DNA of 11,611 nt, taken from the NCBI GenBank assembly GCA_043749095.1, contig JAYVEB010000185.1, forward strand, positions 1 to 11,611. The letters are read 5' to 3'. Of the stretch, positions 1 through 6,906 are shown piece after piece. Source of the stretch: PBB1 sp043749095. Lineage in GTDB: Bacteria > Pseudomonadota > Gammaproteobacteria > Burkholderiales > Burkholderiaceae_C. Every line of letters starts with the position of its first letter. The stretch's first letter is position 1. Under the pieces are notes generated by a model. It was not told the origin of the DNA. It worked only from the letters and a program-made list of their open reading frames with translations, and made no database searches. The position numbers and the translations under genes were made by a program.

Positions 1-1564
1 TGGCGATGCTGGTGCCCACCTGGGTCGGCGGCAATCCTTGCAGGTAGCGCAGGCTCTCGTAGTACAGCTCGCTCACCGGGTCACGCCTTTTGTACTGGCC
101 GAAGGTGCCGGTGCGACCGAACTGGTTCAGGTAGTTGATGACGCCGCTGATCGGCAGGTTCGGCGAATTGCTGTAGGCCCCGCTGTTGGGGTAGGTGGCG
201 CTATCCGGATTGGTCGTGTACACCCCGGTGGAGGGGTCCCACTCCTGGGCAGGGTTGTTGCCTGAGATCAACGAGAAGTTAGAGTCAAAGGCACTCGGGC
301 CGACGTATTTCATCGGGGCGCGCAATACGCCGCCACTGCGCTGAATGTCGTCGGGGTTGTCGTTCAGGTAGCCGAAGGCTGCCACGCGGACGCGGTCGCT
401 GTACTTCTGCAGATTGCCGGCCGGCTTGTAGTTGCCGTTCGGATAGCGCAGACAGAGGTTGGTGCGCGGATCGGTCAGCACGCCAGAAGTGTCGGTTTCA
501 CACACCCGGACGCGGCTGTAGAAGAAACTGTCCAGCGTCAGCCCCGTGACGACCGTCGAGCTGGGAGCGGCCCGGGTGTAGCAGTTCTTGACGGTGCCGG
601 AAATCGGATCGCCGAACACGCCATTGCTGCAGGAGGTGTTGGCATTGGCCACCATGAACTTCCAGCTGGAGTTGGCGCCATAGGCAATCTGCTGCGTGCC
701 GGAAATCGCGCAGGTTCCGTTCTCGCTCGCGCAGGCGCTGCTTGAAAAATCGCCCGGCAATGAGCCGTTGTAATCAGTGACAACACCAACCGTCGCAGAA
801 GAGCCCGACGACAGACCCAGATTGCCGTTGTTGCCAGGTGAAGCACAACTGCCCGTCTTCTGTGTGCCGAAATACACGCGATTCAGGCAGTTGGCCACAT
901 AGAGCGTGCCCGTGAAGCTGGTGGGCAGCAAAGCACTCGGCACCGCACCCGCCGCCTGGGTGCTGGTGATCTGCTTCGAGGGAAAGTTTGTACCGTTCCA
1001 GAAGTTGGTGTTGTTGTTGGCCGAGTTGCCGGGCAGCACTGCGCGCTGCAAAACGGTGAGCGAGGAGGTGTCGATGACGCGGTCTCCGCCCGTCAGGCCC
1101 AGCCGCAGCACATCGACGGCCGAACTGGTCGCCCAGTTCATGAAATTTCCGCTGAAGCCGGTGCCGCTGCAGGTGCGGCTGGTGGCGGCTCCGCTGCGAT
1201 AGAAGTACCGCAGGCTCGCGTCGCCAGAGCTGAGGTTGTAGACGTAACAGCTTTCGGTGTCGAAGTAGCCGATGTATTTGGTGTCGGACGAATAGCTGGC
1301 GTCGTCGCTGGTGTTGGGCGTGCCGACGTACTGCGCACCGACGGTCGGGAACTCCACCGACAGTGCGAGCGTCAGCGTGGGCTTGGCGCGTGCGCCCTTC
1401 GCATACAGCGGCTCGGGAGACAGGGTTACCGTGGGTGGCAAGGACGGGGCGGTGGTCTGGGCCGACACGATCGCAAGGCCGGCGGCGCACAGCGCGGGCA
1501 ACACCACCCAACGCGTCAGCGGGCTGGATGTCAACGACCGGAACCAACTCAAAGCGTGTGACAT
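1..1564 (-). CDS. pilY1: PilY1, type IV pilus tip adhesin/assembly protein, N-terminal part (runs off left edge)
   Basis: The frame is open from the ATG at 1564 to the window edge and gives 521 complete codons; the C-terminus is outside. PilY1 proteins sit at the pilus tip with the minor pilins and promote pilus extension, adhesion and surface sensing. Residues 1-35 look like a Sec signal peptide: a basic residue, a hydrophobic WVVLPALCAAGLAIV core, and probable cleavage after VSA. Family-typical blocks follow: SVEFPTVGAQYV (69-80), GFSGNFMNWATSSAVDVLR (136-154) with LTGGDRV after it, RVRVAAFGYLND (391-402), GGVLRAPMKYVGP (411-423) and FGQYKRRDPVSELYYESLRY (489-508). The predicted mature part has ten cysteines (106, 132, 226, 240, 278, 285, 312, 328, 355, 371), which suits disulfides in an exported protein. 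The start is 2 nt after the pilX stop and has a GAGGGGGG ribosome site 6 nt upstream. No DxSxS metal site is visible so far. The usual C-terminal beta-propeller would lie beyond the edge. Confidence 0.93.
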   Translation of the reverse strand, partial: MSHALSWFRSLTSSPLTRWVVLPALCAAGLAIVSAQTTAPSLPPTVTLSPEPLYAKGARAKPTLTLALSVEFPTVGAQYVGTPNTSDDASYSSDTKYIGYFDTESCYVYNLSSGDASLRYFYRSGAATSRTCSGTGFSGNFMNWATSSAVDVLRLGLTGGDRVIDTSSLTVLQRAVLPGNSANNNTNFWNGTNFPSKQITSTQAAGAVPSALLPTSFTGTLYVANCLNRVYFGTQKTGSCASPGNNGNLGLSSGSSATVGVVTDYNGSLPGDFSSSACASENGTCAISGTQQIAYGANSSWKFMVANANTSCSNGVFGDPISGTVKNCYTRAAPSSTVVTGLTLDSFFYSRVRVCETDTSGVLTDPRTNLCLRYPNGNYKPAGNLQKYSDRVRVAAFGYLNDNPDDIQRSGGVLRAPMKYVGPSAFDSNFSLISGNNPAQEWDPSTGVYTTNPDSATYPNSGAYSNSPNLPISGVINYLNQFGRTGTFGQYKRRDPVSELYYESLRYLQGLPPTQVGTSIA

Positions 1565-1566
1565 GG

Positions 1567-2178
1567 TCAACCCCCCTCTTTCCTGAACACCATCTGCAGC
1601 ACGACCTGCACATCGACACGCGGGCCGAACCCCAGTGCGGTGACGCGGTACATCTTGGGCACCTGGCCGCCCGCGGCGTTGTTGCCCAGGGCCTGGTCGT
1701 CGATCAGTTCGATGATGTAGCGGGGCGCGCGCGCGGGCCGGATGCCTCCGCCCGCGTCGAAGCTTCTTCCGGTGAAGTCGCCGAACCGGACGGTAGGCGC
1801 GCTGGTGCTGGTGTCGAGGAAATCGACACGCGCCCAGATCGGCTTCGCGGTGTCTGGATACGGCAGGCACAGCCCCCGGGTGGTGCCGCTGGAACTGCAG
1901 CCAGAGACGAAGATGCCGTCGTTGCCGGGCACGAACTGGGCCGTGCGGGTGCCGCCCGGCCCGCGGATGTCGAACTCGGCATCCATCAGCGCGGCTTCGG
2001 CCGCTTGCGAAGCGATCAGGTAGTCGCGGTCGTAGCGTGCGGTGCGCTCGCTCAGCAGTGCGATCTGCGCGCCACCGACGCCGAGCACGATGACGACCAG
2101 CAGGATCAGCATCACGACGACCAGCGCGATACCCCGCTGTGTGGGCGGCACGACCGATGAGGTGCGGCGACGGTTCAT
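1567..2178 (-). CDS. pilX: PilX-type minor pilin (PilX_N family)
   Basis: This 203-residue protein matches PilX, a minor pilin of the tip complex that works with PilV, PilW and PilY1 to prime pilus assembly. After a short basic leader comes the prepilin-like site QRG|IALVVVML with cleavage after Gly16. A 20-residue hydrophobic helix follows, then the PilX_N-type stretch SERTARYDRDYLIASQAAEA (about 40-60). The cleaved protein has Val, not Glu, at position +5. The C-terminal half is a soluble globular part with two Cys (GCSSSG and RGLC). The start is uncertain. ATG at 2178 was chosen, but GTG at 2184 overlaps the pilW stop as GTGA and adds two residues; the upstream ribosome site is weak for both. 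The gene ends 2 nt before pilY1. Confidence 0.88.
   Translation of the reverse strand: MNRRRTSSVVPPTQRGIALVVVMLILLVVIVLGVGGAQIALLSERTARYDRDYLIASQAAEAALMDAEFDIRGPGGTRTAQFVPGNDGIFVSGCSSSGTTRGLCLPYPDTAKPIWARVDFLDTSTSAPTVRFGDFTGRSFDAGGGIRPARAPRYIIELIDDQALGNNAAGGQVPKMYRVTALGFGPRVDVQVVLQMVFRKEGG
1571..1578 (-). promoter_or_regulatory. Ribosome binding site of pilY1, inside the end of pilX
   Basis: On the minus strand GAGGGGGG lies 6 nt before the ATG at 1564 and is itself part of the last pilX codons (Glu-Gly-Gly). It fixes the pilY1 start and suggests that translation is coupled to pilX. Confidence 0.6.
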
Positions 2179-2180
2179 GG

Positions 2181-3254
2181 TCACGGATTCCAGGTGGGTG
2201 GCATCACGTACTGCGGATTGCGCAAGTGCACGGTGAACACCATGCTCTGGCGCAGGCGGCCATCGCCTGGGGGCGGCACTGTTAGGCTGGATCCAACGTC
2301 GTTGGTGTCGGTCAAGCCCGGGCCGGGGACGCTGTAGGTTTGAGCGGTCCCCGCACGGTCGACGGCAGAGCCGGGGTCGCCGCGCAGCAACAGTCCGATG
2401 TGTACGCTGCGCACATGTCGCCAGTTGTCCATGGTGGCGTTGGCGTCCCCCGCGACCGTCAGCTGGGTGGCACGCAGGTAGCGGTTGGGGACGTCAACGG
2501 AGCTCGCGCTACCTGCCGCCGGCGGCGCGGCCCCCGGCGACACGTTGTACACGCCGTACAGCACCTGGAAACCTTCGACGCCCTGCATCAGCGGCACGGT
2601 TTGCCAGGTGCCGGTCGAGTCGCGGTAGGAGCAGGCCAGCGTCGGCTCGCCGGAGGCGCTTCGTTTGATGTGGAAGATGCTGTAAGCCGGCACGGTGCCA
2701 TCCACTTCGGGGGCACCGCCACAGTTGATCATCGAACCATCTCCGGCAGCCGCACCGGCACGGCTGTCGCCCCAGTAGCGCACGACGAGGATATCGCTGC
2801 CGTTGAGGCAGCTGGTGTCGGTGACGGTGCCGCATGCGGTGCTGCGGTTGCTACTGACGAGCCCGGTCGGCAGCGTCATGCCTGTGTCAGGGATCAAGGC
2901 GTTGTCGTACCCGACGATCCCGGGGTTCTTGTCGCCGTTGATGTCGCCGCAGGGCTGGCCCGATCCGGAGCAGAAGTAGCGCCAGGTGCTGGCCACCGTG
3001 CCGTCGCGGTGGCTTTCATAGCCGGCCTGGATCACGATGCGCTGGATCAGGCTGGCGGCAAAGCGGGCGTTCTCGCGCAGCTGCGATGATTGGTCCACCG
3101 AAGTGAAGCCTTGCCGGCCGATCAGCAGCGAGGCGACGGCCGCGAGCGTCACCAACAAGCCGAGGGTGACAGCGACCAACAACTCGACCAGCGTCAAACC
3201 GGCTTGGCGATGTCGGCCGTTGACGCGGCCCGCAGGGGTGCGGAAGGAACTCAT
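2181..3254 (-). CDS. pilW: PilW minor pilin
   Basis: PilW is a minor pilin of the initiation/tip complex. The 357-residue product has a 19-residue basic leader ending in Gly, then a class III prepilin N-terminus (QAG|LTLVELLVAVTLGLLVTL) with the conserved Glu at mature position +5 and a single long hydrophobic helix. SQLRENARFAASLIQRIVIQ (about 56-75) is typical of PilW and related pseudopilins. The rest is a large soluble domain with several Cys (for example FCSGSGQPCGD), in keeping with periplasmic folding. An in-frame start further upstream (3398) exists but would put 48 unrelated residues before the leader. ATG at 3254 overlaps the pilV stop as ATGA and was chosen. PilD-type prepilin peptidase would be needed for processing and is not in the window. 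Confidence 0.92.
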   Translation of the reverse strand: MSSFRTPAGRVNGRHRQAGLTLVELLVAVTLGLLVTLAAVASLLIGRQGFTSVDQSSQLRENARFAASLIQRIVIQAGYESHRDGTVASTWRYFCSGSGQPCGDINGDKNPGIVGYDNALIPDTGMTLPTGLVSSNRSTACGTVTDTSCLNGSDILVVRYWGDSRAGAAAGDGSMINCGGAPEVDGTVPAYSIFHIKRSASGEPTLACSYRDSTGTWQTVPLMQGVEGFQVLYGVYNVSPGAAPPAAGSASSVDVPNRYLRATQLTVAGDANATMDNWRHVRSVHIGLLLRGDPGSAVDRAGTAQTYSVPGPGLTDTNDVGSSLTVPPPGDGRLRQSMVFTVHLRNPQYVMPPTWNP

Positions 3255-3859
3255 GTCGCGCTGCCCGCAATCAGGGGGAGAATCACACCCGGCAGGCCGT
3301 CGGAAGCCTTGATGGCCGCGTCGGACGCCCGAAGCGCTTGCTGGGTCCAGCCGATCTTGACCACCAGGGTTTGGCCAGGGGTGGTGGGGCAGTCCCACTT
3401 CGGTAACCCACTGGACGAGTCGTAGGGCGTGTCATCAAAGCAGACCACGACGCGGGCCTGAGGCAACGCAGCCTTGACCCGCGCCAGCCACAGGTCCATG
3501 TCGAACGAGGCCACGTCCTTTGTGGTGGCGCAGGCCCCGGTGAAGCAATTGGCGGTGATCGTCGGGGCCGTCCCGGTGTAGTTGGCAATCAGGTAAGGAT
3601 TGGCGGTGGTCGACGTCGCCAGCGCCACGTCCTTGTTGCCTCGCATCAAGTCCGCGAGCTCCCGGCCAAGGGCGACTGCGGTCGACTGGTTGCGCGCGGA
3701 TCGGTTGGACTGCAAAGCGGCGGCCTGCATGCCGACCACGCCGAGCACGCCGAACGACAGCACGACGATCGCCACCAGGATTTCCACCAGCGTGAAACCG
3801 TGCTGCGCGCGTGCGGACCGAGTGCGCAAAGCCAGCGAAACGGAATGAACGATATTCAT
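3251..3859 (-). CDS. pilV: PilV minor pilin
   Basis: This 202-residue type IV pilus modification protein is first in the minor-pilin operon. A 21-residue basic leader ends in QHG, followed by the classical prepilin sequence G|FTLVEILVAIVVLSFGVLG with Glu at +5. The next segment, GMQAAALQSNRSARNQSTAV, is characteristic of PilV. Residues near ANCFTGACATTKD carry two Cys that may form a disulfide. ATG at 3859 was chosen because it gives a leader of normal length; a TTG at 3898 is possible in the same frame but would lengthen the leader by 13 residues. The ribosome site is poor (GAGG only 1 nt from ATG), so the true start is not fully certain. The stop overlaps pilW by 4 nt. No fimT/fimU gene lies between dgt and pilV. 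Confidence 0.92.
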   Translation of the reverse strand: MNIVHSVSLALRTRSARAQHGFTLVEILVAIVVLSFGVLGVVGMQAAALQSNRSARNQSTAVALGRELADLMRGNKDVALATSTTANPYLIANYTGTAPTITANCFTGACATTKDVASFDMDLWLARVKAALPQARVVVCFDDTPYDSSSGLPKWDCPTTPGQTLVVKIGWTQQALRASDAAIKASDGLPGVILPLIAGSAT

Positions 3860-3904
3860 GCCTCGATTGTTGCGAAGCGCTGCGCCGCGTGCGAGCAACG
3901 GGCT

Positions 3905-3927
3905 GCCGTTGGTCTGTCGTCAACGGC
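3905..3927 (-). other. Short inverted repeat (hairpin) between dgt and pilV
   Basis: GCCGTTG (3905-3911) and CAACGGC (3921-3927) form a perfect 7-bp stem around a 9-nt loop. No run of T follows on the minus strand, so it does not look like a rho-independent terminator for dgt. It overlaps the candidate operator, so the symmetry may simply reflect protein-binding sequence. Confidence 0.3.
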
Positions 3928-3935
3928 CGTTTGTC
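3906..3935 (+). promoter_or_regulatory. Candidate LytTR/AlgR-type operator: two 9-bp direct repeats with a 12-bp spacer
   Basis: CCGTTGGTC (3906-3914) and CCGTTTGTC (3927-3935) differ at one base and are 21 bp apart start to start, which is two helical turns. This is the architecture used by LytTR-domain response regulators, and each half differs by one base from the CCGTTCGTC core of AlgR sites. The pair lies 47-76 nt upstream of the pilV start, with the motif orientation opposite to transcription. AlgR is known to activate the minor-pilin operon (fimU-pilVWXY1Y2E) in P. aeruginosa. Whether this organism has an AlgR homologue that binds here is inference. Confidence 0.4.
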
Positions 3936-3957
3936 GGGCGACGGGGTCGCCAAGTCA

Positions 3958-5145
3958 TCAAAGCGGTAATAGTTGGCGCGGCAGCTGGCTGGTGAGCTGG
4001 TCGCCGAACAACCGGGCATGCTCGCGCAAGGCGAAGCGGTCGGTCATGCCGGCGATGTAGTCGGTGATTGCCAGTTGCAGCGGCATGCGCACCGCATGCG
4101 AAGGCGGCATTTGATCGGGCGCGTCGAGATAGGCCTGATACAGATCGCGCACGACCTGTCGCACGACATCGTTGGCTGCCACCACCCGAGGGTGCTGGTA
4201 CAGCTGCAGGCGCAGGAACGCCTTCAGTTGCGTCGAGGCCGCAGACACTTCGTCGCCACACACCACCAAGGCAGGCGCCAGCGCCACCTCGGCGGCATCG
4301 ACCGGCGCGTGTTGTGCGATGCGGTCGCTCGACGCAGCGATCAGGTCGCGGACCTGGTGCGACAGCATCCGGCGAATCACCTCGAACAGCAGCCGGCGCC
4401 CATCGGCCTGGGGGTGTTCAGCCAGAACCTCCCGATGGAAGTGCTCGAAAGATGGCAACTCAAGCAACTGCGTGTGGTCCAGCAGGCCGGCGCGAACGCC
4501 ATCGTCGATGTCGTGCGCGTTGTAGGCCAGCTCGTCGGCCAGGTTGCACAGCTGAGCTTCGAGGCTGGGACGCGTGCGCTGCAGAAAGCGCCAGCCCACG
4601 CCACCCGGTTCTGCCGCCTCCAACGCCTGCGCGTGCCGATGCGAACAGTGCTTGAGGATGCCTACACGGGCTTCGAAGCTGAGGTTGAGCCCGTTATGGG
4701 TCAGGCATTGCTGCTCCAGGTGATCGACCACGCGCAGGCTCTGCGCGTTGTGCTCGAAGCCCAGGCTGCCCGGGTCTGCCGCGCGAACGTAATCGTCGAG
4801 CGCATGCTGTCCGGCGTGCCCGAACGGGGTATGGCCAAGGTCATGCGCCAGCGAGATGACCTCGCAAAGGTCTTCGTTCAGCCGCAGTGATCGGGCGATC
4901 GACCGCGCCAGTTGCGCGACTTCCAGCGAGTGCGTGATGCGCGTGCGGAACAGGTCGCCCTCGTGATTGAGGAACACCTGTGTCTTGTAGGCCAGCCGGC
5001 GAAACGCAGTGCTGTGGATCACACGATCCCGGTCTCGTTGGAACAGGCTCTGGCCCGGCGCCTCGGGTTCACGGTGCCGACAGCCTCGGCTGCGTTCAGG
5101 TGCACTGGCGTACGGTGCAAGCCCTGCGCGGATGAGCGTGTTCAC
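3958..5145 (-). CDS. dgt: dGTPase-like deoxynucleoside triphosphate triphosphohydrolase (HD domain)
   Basis: The 395-residue protein belongs to the type 2 dGTPase-like family, which releases tripolyphosphate from dNTPs and so affects nucleotide pools in the cytoplasm. The N-terminal block FQRDRDRVIHSTAFRRLAYK (35-54) and NHEGDLFRTRITHSLEVAQL (60-79) are diagnostic. The HD metal site is seen as His72, then His101-Asp102 in HDLGHTPFGHAG, with a later acidic cluster in NLADELAYNAHDIDDGV (201-217). Length is normal for the family. The start is GTG at 5145, overlapping the aroB stop as GTGA; no nearer start precedes the conserved block, and no strong ribosome site is seen, so translational coupling to aroB is likely. 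Following aroB is a common position for this gene in Burkholderiales. The substrate preference cannot be read from sequence. Confidence 0.93.
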   Translation of the reverse strand: MNTLIRAGLAPYASAPERSRGCRHREPEAPGQSLFQRDRDRVIHSTAFRRLAYKTQVFLNHEGDLFRTRITHSLEVAQLARSIARSLRLNEDLCEVISLAHDLGHTPFGHAGQHALDDYVRAADPGSLGFEHNAQSLRVVDHLEQQCLTHNGLNLSFEARVGILKHCSHRHAQALEAAEPGGVGWRFLQRTRPSLEAQLCNLADELAYNAHDIDDGVRAGLLDHTQLLELPSFEHFHREVLAEHPQADGRRLLFEVIRRMLSHQVRDLIAASSDRIAQHAPVDAAEVALAPALVVCGDEVSAASTQLKAFLRLQLYQHPRVVAANDVVRQVVRDLYQAYLDAPDQMPPSHAVRMPLQLAITDYIAGMTDRFALREHARLFGDQLTSQLPRQLLPL

Positions 5146-6260
5146 GCCGAATGCGCTTCGATCACCTCGGCCACCAGCGCGTCGTCGGCAGGGTGCAGGC
5201 TGGCCTGGCCCGGCGCATCGATCAGCACGAAGCGGATCTGGCCCGACTCCGATTTCTTGTCGATGCGCATCAATTCGAGGTAGCGGGCCGCACCCAGGCG
5301 AGGACCGCGGGTCGGCAGACCGGCACGCTCGATCAGCCTTGCAATGCGTGCCGCGTAGGCTGCATCGATCAGTCCGCAGCGCGCCGACAGGTCGGCGGCC
5401 ATGACCATGCCGCAGCCCACGGCCTCGCCGTGCAGCCAGGTGCCGAAGCCGAGCCCGGCCTCGATCGCATGGCCGAAGGTGTGGCCGAAGTTGAGGATGG
5501 CGCGCAGACCCGCTTCACGTTCGTCCTGACCGACGACCCACGCCTTGATCTCGCACGAGCGCCGCACGGCGTAAGCCAGCGCGGTCTTGTCGCGCGCGCG
5601 CAAGGCATCGATGTGCTGCTCGATCCAGCCGAGGAAATCATCGTCAGCGATCGGACCGTACTTGATGACCTCGGCGAGGCCGGCCGAGATCTCGCGATCG
5701 GGCAGCGTGTCCAGCGTGTCGAGGTCGGCGATCACACGCAGCGGCTGGTGGAACGCGCCGATCATGTTCTTGCCCGCCGGGTGGTTGATGGCGGTCTTGC
5801 CGCCGACCGACGAATCGACTTGCGCCAGCAGCGTGGTCGGCACCTGCACATAGGCCACGCCGCGCATGTAGCAGGCGGCGGCAAAGCCGGTCATGTCGCC
5901 GATCACGCCGCCGCCCAGGGCATAGATCACCGTCTTGCGGTCGAAGCCCTCGCCGAGCAGCCGGTCGAAGATCAGGTTGAGCGTGCCCCAGTCCTTGTGG
6001 GCTTCGCCGTCGGGCAAGGCGATCGTGTGAACGCGTGAATGGTGCGTGGCGAGCACGCGCTGCAGCCGCTCGGCATACAGCGGCGCGACGGTGGTGTTGG
6101 TGACGATCAGCGCCTCGGCAGACGCGGCACCACATGCGACGGCATCGAGGCGATCGAGCAGCCCGCAACCGATCAGGATGTCGTAACTCCGGTCGGCCAG
6201 GTCGATGCTGAGCTGCGTGGTCGGCGATGGAGTCGGTGGAGTCGGTGGAGAAATCGGCAT
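5142..6260 (-). CDS. aroB: 3-dehydroquinate synthase
   Basis: AroB converts DAHP to 3-dehydroquinate, the second step of the shikimate pathway, in the cytoplasm with NAD and a divalent metal. The 372-residue chain is full length. Motifs in order: LPDGEAHK (82-89), ALGGGVIGDMTGFAAACYMRG (114-134, NAD-binding glycines), VPTTLLAQVDSSVGGKTAIN (140-159) followed by HPAGKNMIGAF, GLAEVIKYG (194-202), LNFGHTFGHAIE (256-267) and LHGEAVG (276-282). The three zinc ligands expected for the family are present as Glu197, His260 and His277. The extreme N-terminus is an unusual Pro/Thr tail (MPISPPTPPTPSP) encoded by a small tandem repeat and precedes the first conserved strand. The gene follows aroK by 43 nt and overlaps dgt by 4 nt. 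No strong ribosome site lies before the ATG. Confidence 0.97.
   Translation of the reverse strand: MPISPPTPPTPSPTTQLSIDLADRSYDILIGCGLLDRLDAVACGAASAEALIVTNTTVAPLYAERLQRVLATHHSRVHTIALPDGEAHKDWGTLNLIFDRLLGEGFDRKTVIYALGGGVIGDMTGFAAACYMRGVAYVQVPTTLLAQVDSSVGGKTAINHPAGKNMIGAFHQPLRVIADLDTLDTLPDREISAGLAEVIKYGPIADDDFLGWIEQHIDALRARDKTALAYAVRRSCEIKAWVVGQDEREAGLRAILNFGHTFGHAIEAGLGFGTWLHGEAVGCGMVMAADLSARCGLIDAAYAARIARLIERAGLPTRGPRLGAARYLELMRIDKKSESGQIRFVLIDAPGQASLHPADDALVAEVIEAHSA
6229..6250 (-). repeat. 9-bp tandem repeat in the 5' end of aroB
   Basis: GGAGTCGGT occurs twice in tandem (6229-6237, 6238-6246) and begins a third time (6247-6250) on the plus strand. In the aroB frame it encodes the repeated Pro-Pro-Thr of the N-terminal tail. 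The unit is three codons, so copy-number change would keep the frame. Confidence 0.6.
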
Positions 6261-6276
6261 GCCCGTATTTTGCAGT

Positions 6277-6290
6277 GCCGCTTCAGCGGC
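6277..6290 (-). other. Small hairpin between aroK and aroB
   Basis: GCCGC-TGAA-GCGGC on the minus strand forms a 5-bp GC stem with a 4-nt loop in the 43-nt gap between aroK and aroB. No T-tract follows. It may affect mRNA stability or may be chance; it is not called as a terminator. Confidence 0.25.
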
Positions 6291-6303
6291 TCATGGAGAT
6301 AGA

Positions 6304-6870
6304 TCAGTGCAGCAGCGGCTCGATTCCGTCGACGGGCGACGGCACCAGGTCCATCGGCAAAACGCCGGCCAGTTCGAGCTGCATCAGCAGCATGTTGACC
6401 AGGTTGTGAACCGAGGGGCGCCCGGTCTCGATCACGAAATGCGCGACGCTGTGGTACAGCGGGTCGCGCACCTGAAACAGCGCACGCAGCCGCGCCAGCG
6501 GATCAGCGACCTGCAGCAAGGGCCGGTGCGTGTCGTGTCGCAGCCGTCGAAACAATTCTTCCCCGGTCGAGCGCAGGTAGACCGCGGTGGTGTGCCGGTG
6601 CAGTGCGTGGCGATTGGCATCGCGCAGCACCACCCCACCCCCGGTAGCGAGCACGCCGCGGTCGGCGCGCACCAGGTCGGCAATCACCTCCTGCTCGACA
6701 TCGCGAAAGCGCTCTTCACCTTCGGCATCGAAAAACTCGCGGATGCTGCAACCGATCTGCCGTTCGATCACCGCATCGCTGTCACTGAAGGGCACACCCA
6801 GCCGCCGCGCCAGATTGCGCCCGACGGTCGATTTGCCGCCACCTGGCATGCCGATCAGGCTGACGAACAT
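6304..6870 (-). CDS. aroK: Shikimate kinase
   Basis: AroK phosphorylates shikimate with ATP to shikimate 3-phosphate in aromatic amino acid biosynthesis. The 188-residue protein has the Walker A loop GMPGGGKST (7-15), the shikimate-binding acidic residues in FSDSDAVIE (28-36), EERFRDVE (52-59) with its shikimate-contacting Arg, the glycine triplet ATGGGVV (75-81), and the lid Arg in THRPLLQ (114-120). A LYH motif near 142-144 and the C-terminal Arg region complete the fold. ATG at 6870 places the P-loop at the usual distance from the N-terminus. The gene starts 36 nt after the pilQ stop, with no obvious terminator between. Linkage of pilQ, aroK and aroB is conserved in many beta- and gammaproteobacteria and supports all three calls. 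Confidence 0.96.
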   Translation of the reverse strand: MFVSLIGMPGGGKSTVGRNLARRLGVPFSDSDAVIERQIGCSIREFFDAEGEERFRDVEQEVIADLVRADRGVLATGGGVVLRDANRHALHRHTTAVYLRSTGEELFRRLRHDTHRPLLQVADPLARLRALFQVRDPLYHSVAHFVIETGRPSVHNLVNMLLMQLELAGVLPMDLVPSPVDGIEPLLH

Positions 6871-6906
6871 CGCGCCGCGAAGCCAAGCTGTGCAGCGCGC
6901 CGACGC

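Larger units (their letters stand above)
3860..3957 (-). promoter_or_regulatory. Intergenic region dgt-pilV, probable control region of the minor-pilin operon
   Basis: This is the largest gap between genes in the window (98 nt). It holds the paired 9-bp repeats at 3906-3935 and an imperfectly placed hairpin at 3905-3927. A TTGACG on the minus strand (3919-3924) resembles a -35 box, but no good -10 follows 16-18 nt later, so no sigma-70 promoter can be assigned. No T-tract follows the hairpin, so read-through from dgt is also possible. Confidence 0.4.

Noticed and set aside
774..1619. A 281-codon minus-strand frame across the pilX/pilY1 junction
   Set aside because: It is out of frame with the PilY1 reading frame, which is open for 521 codons with a signal peptide and PilY1 motifs. 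Its product is Arg/His/Gln-rich and unlike any family I recognise.
3251..3898. Longer pilV start at TTG 3898
   Set aside because: It would add 13 residues to a leader that already has normal prepilin length from the ATG at 3859, and TTG starts are rare. It is not excluded, because the ribosome site at 3859 is also poor.
3875..3924. Sigma-70 promoter with TTGACG as -35 before pilV
   Set aside because: No acceptable -10 hexamer is found 16-18 nt downstream; the candidate positions read CGTTGC or similar.
3905..3927. Hairpin as a rho-independent terminator of dgt
   Set aside because: The stem is only 7 bp with a 9-nt loop, and no T-tract follows on the minus strand. It is better explained as part of the operator-like repeats.
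3973..4890. A 305-codon plus-strand open frame opposite dgt
   Set aside because: It is the antisense shadow of dgt; no ribosome site or domain supports it, and dgt carries all HD-domain motifs on the other strand.
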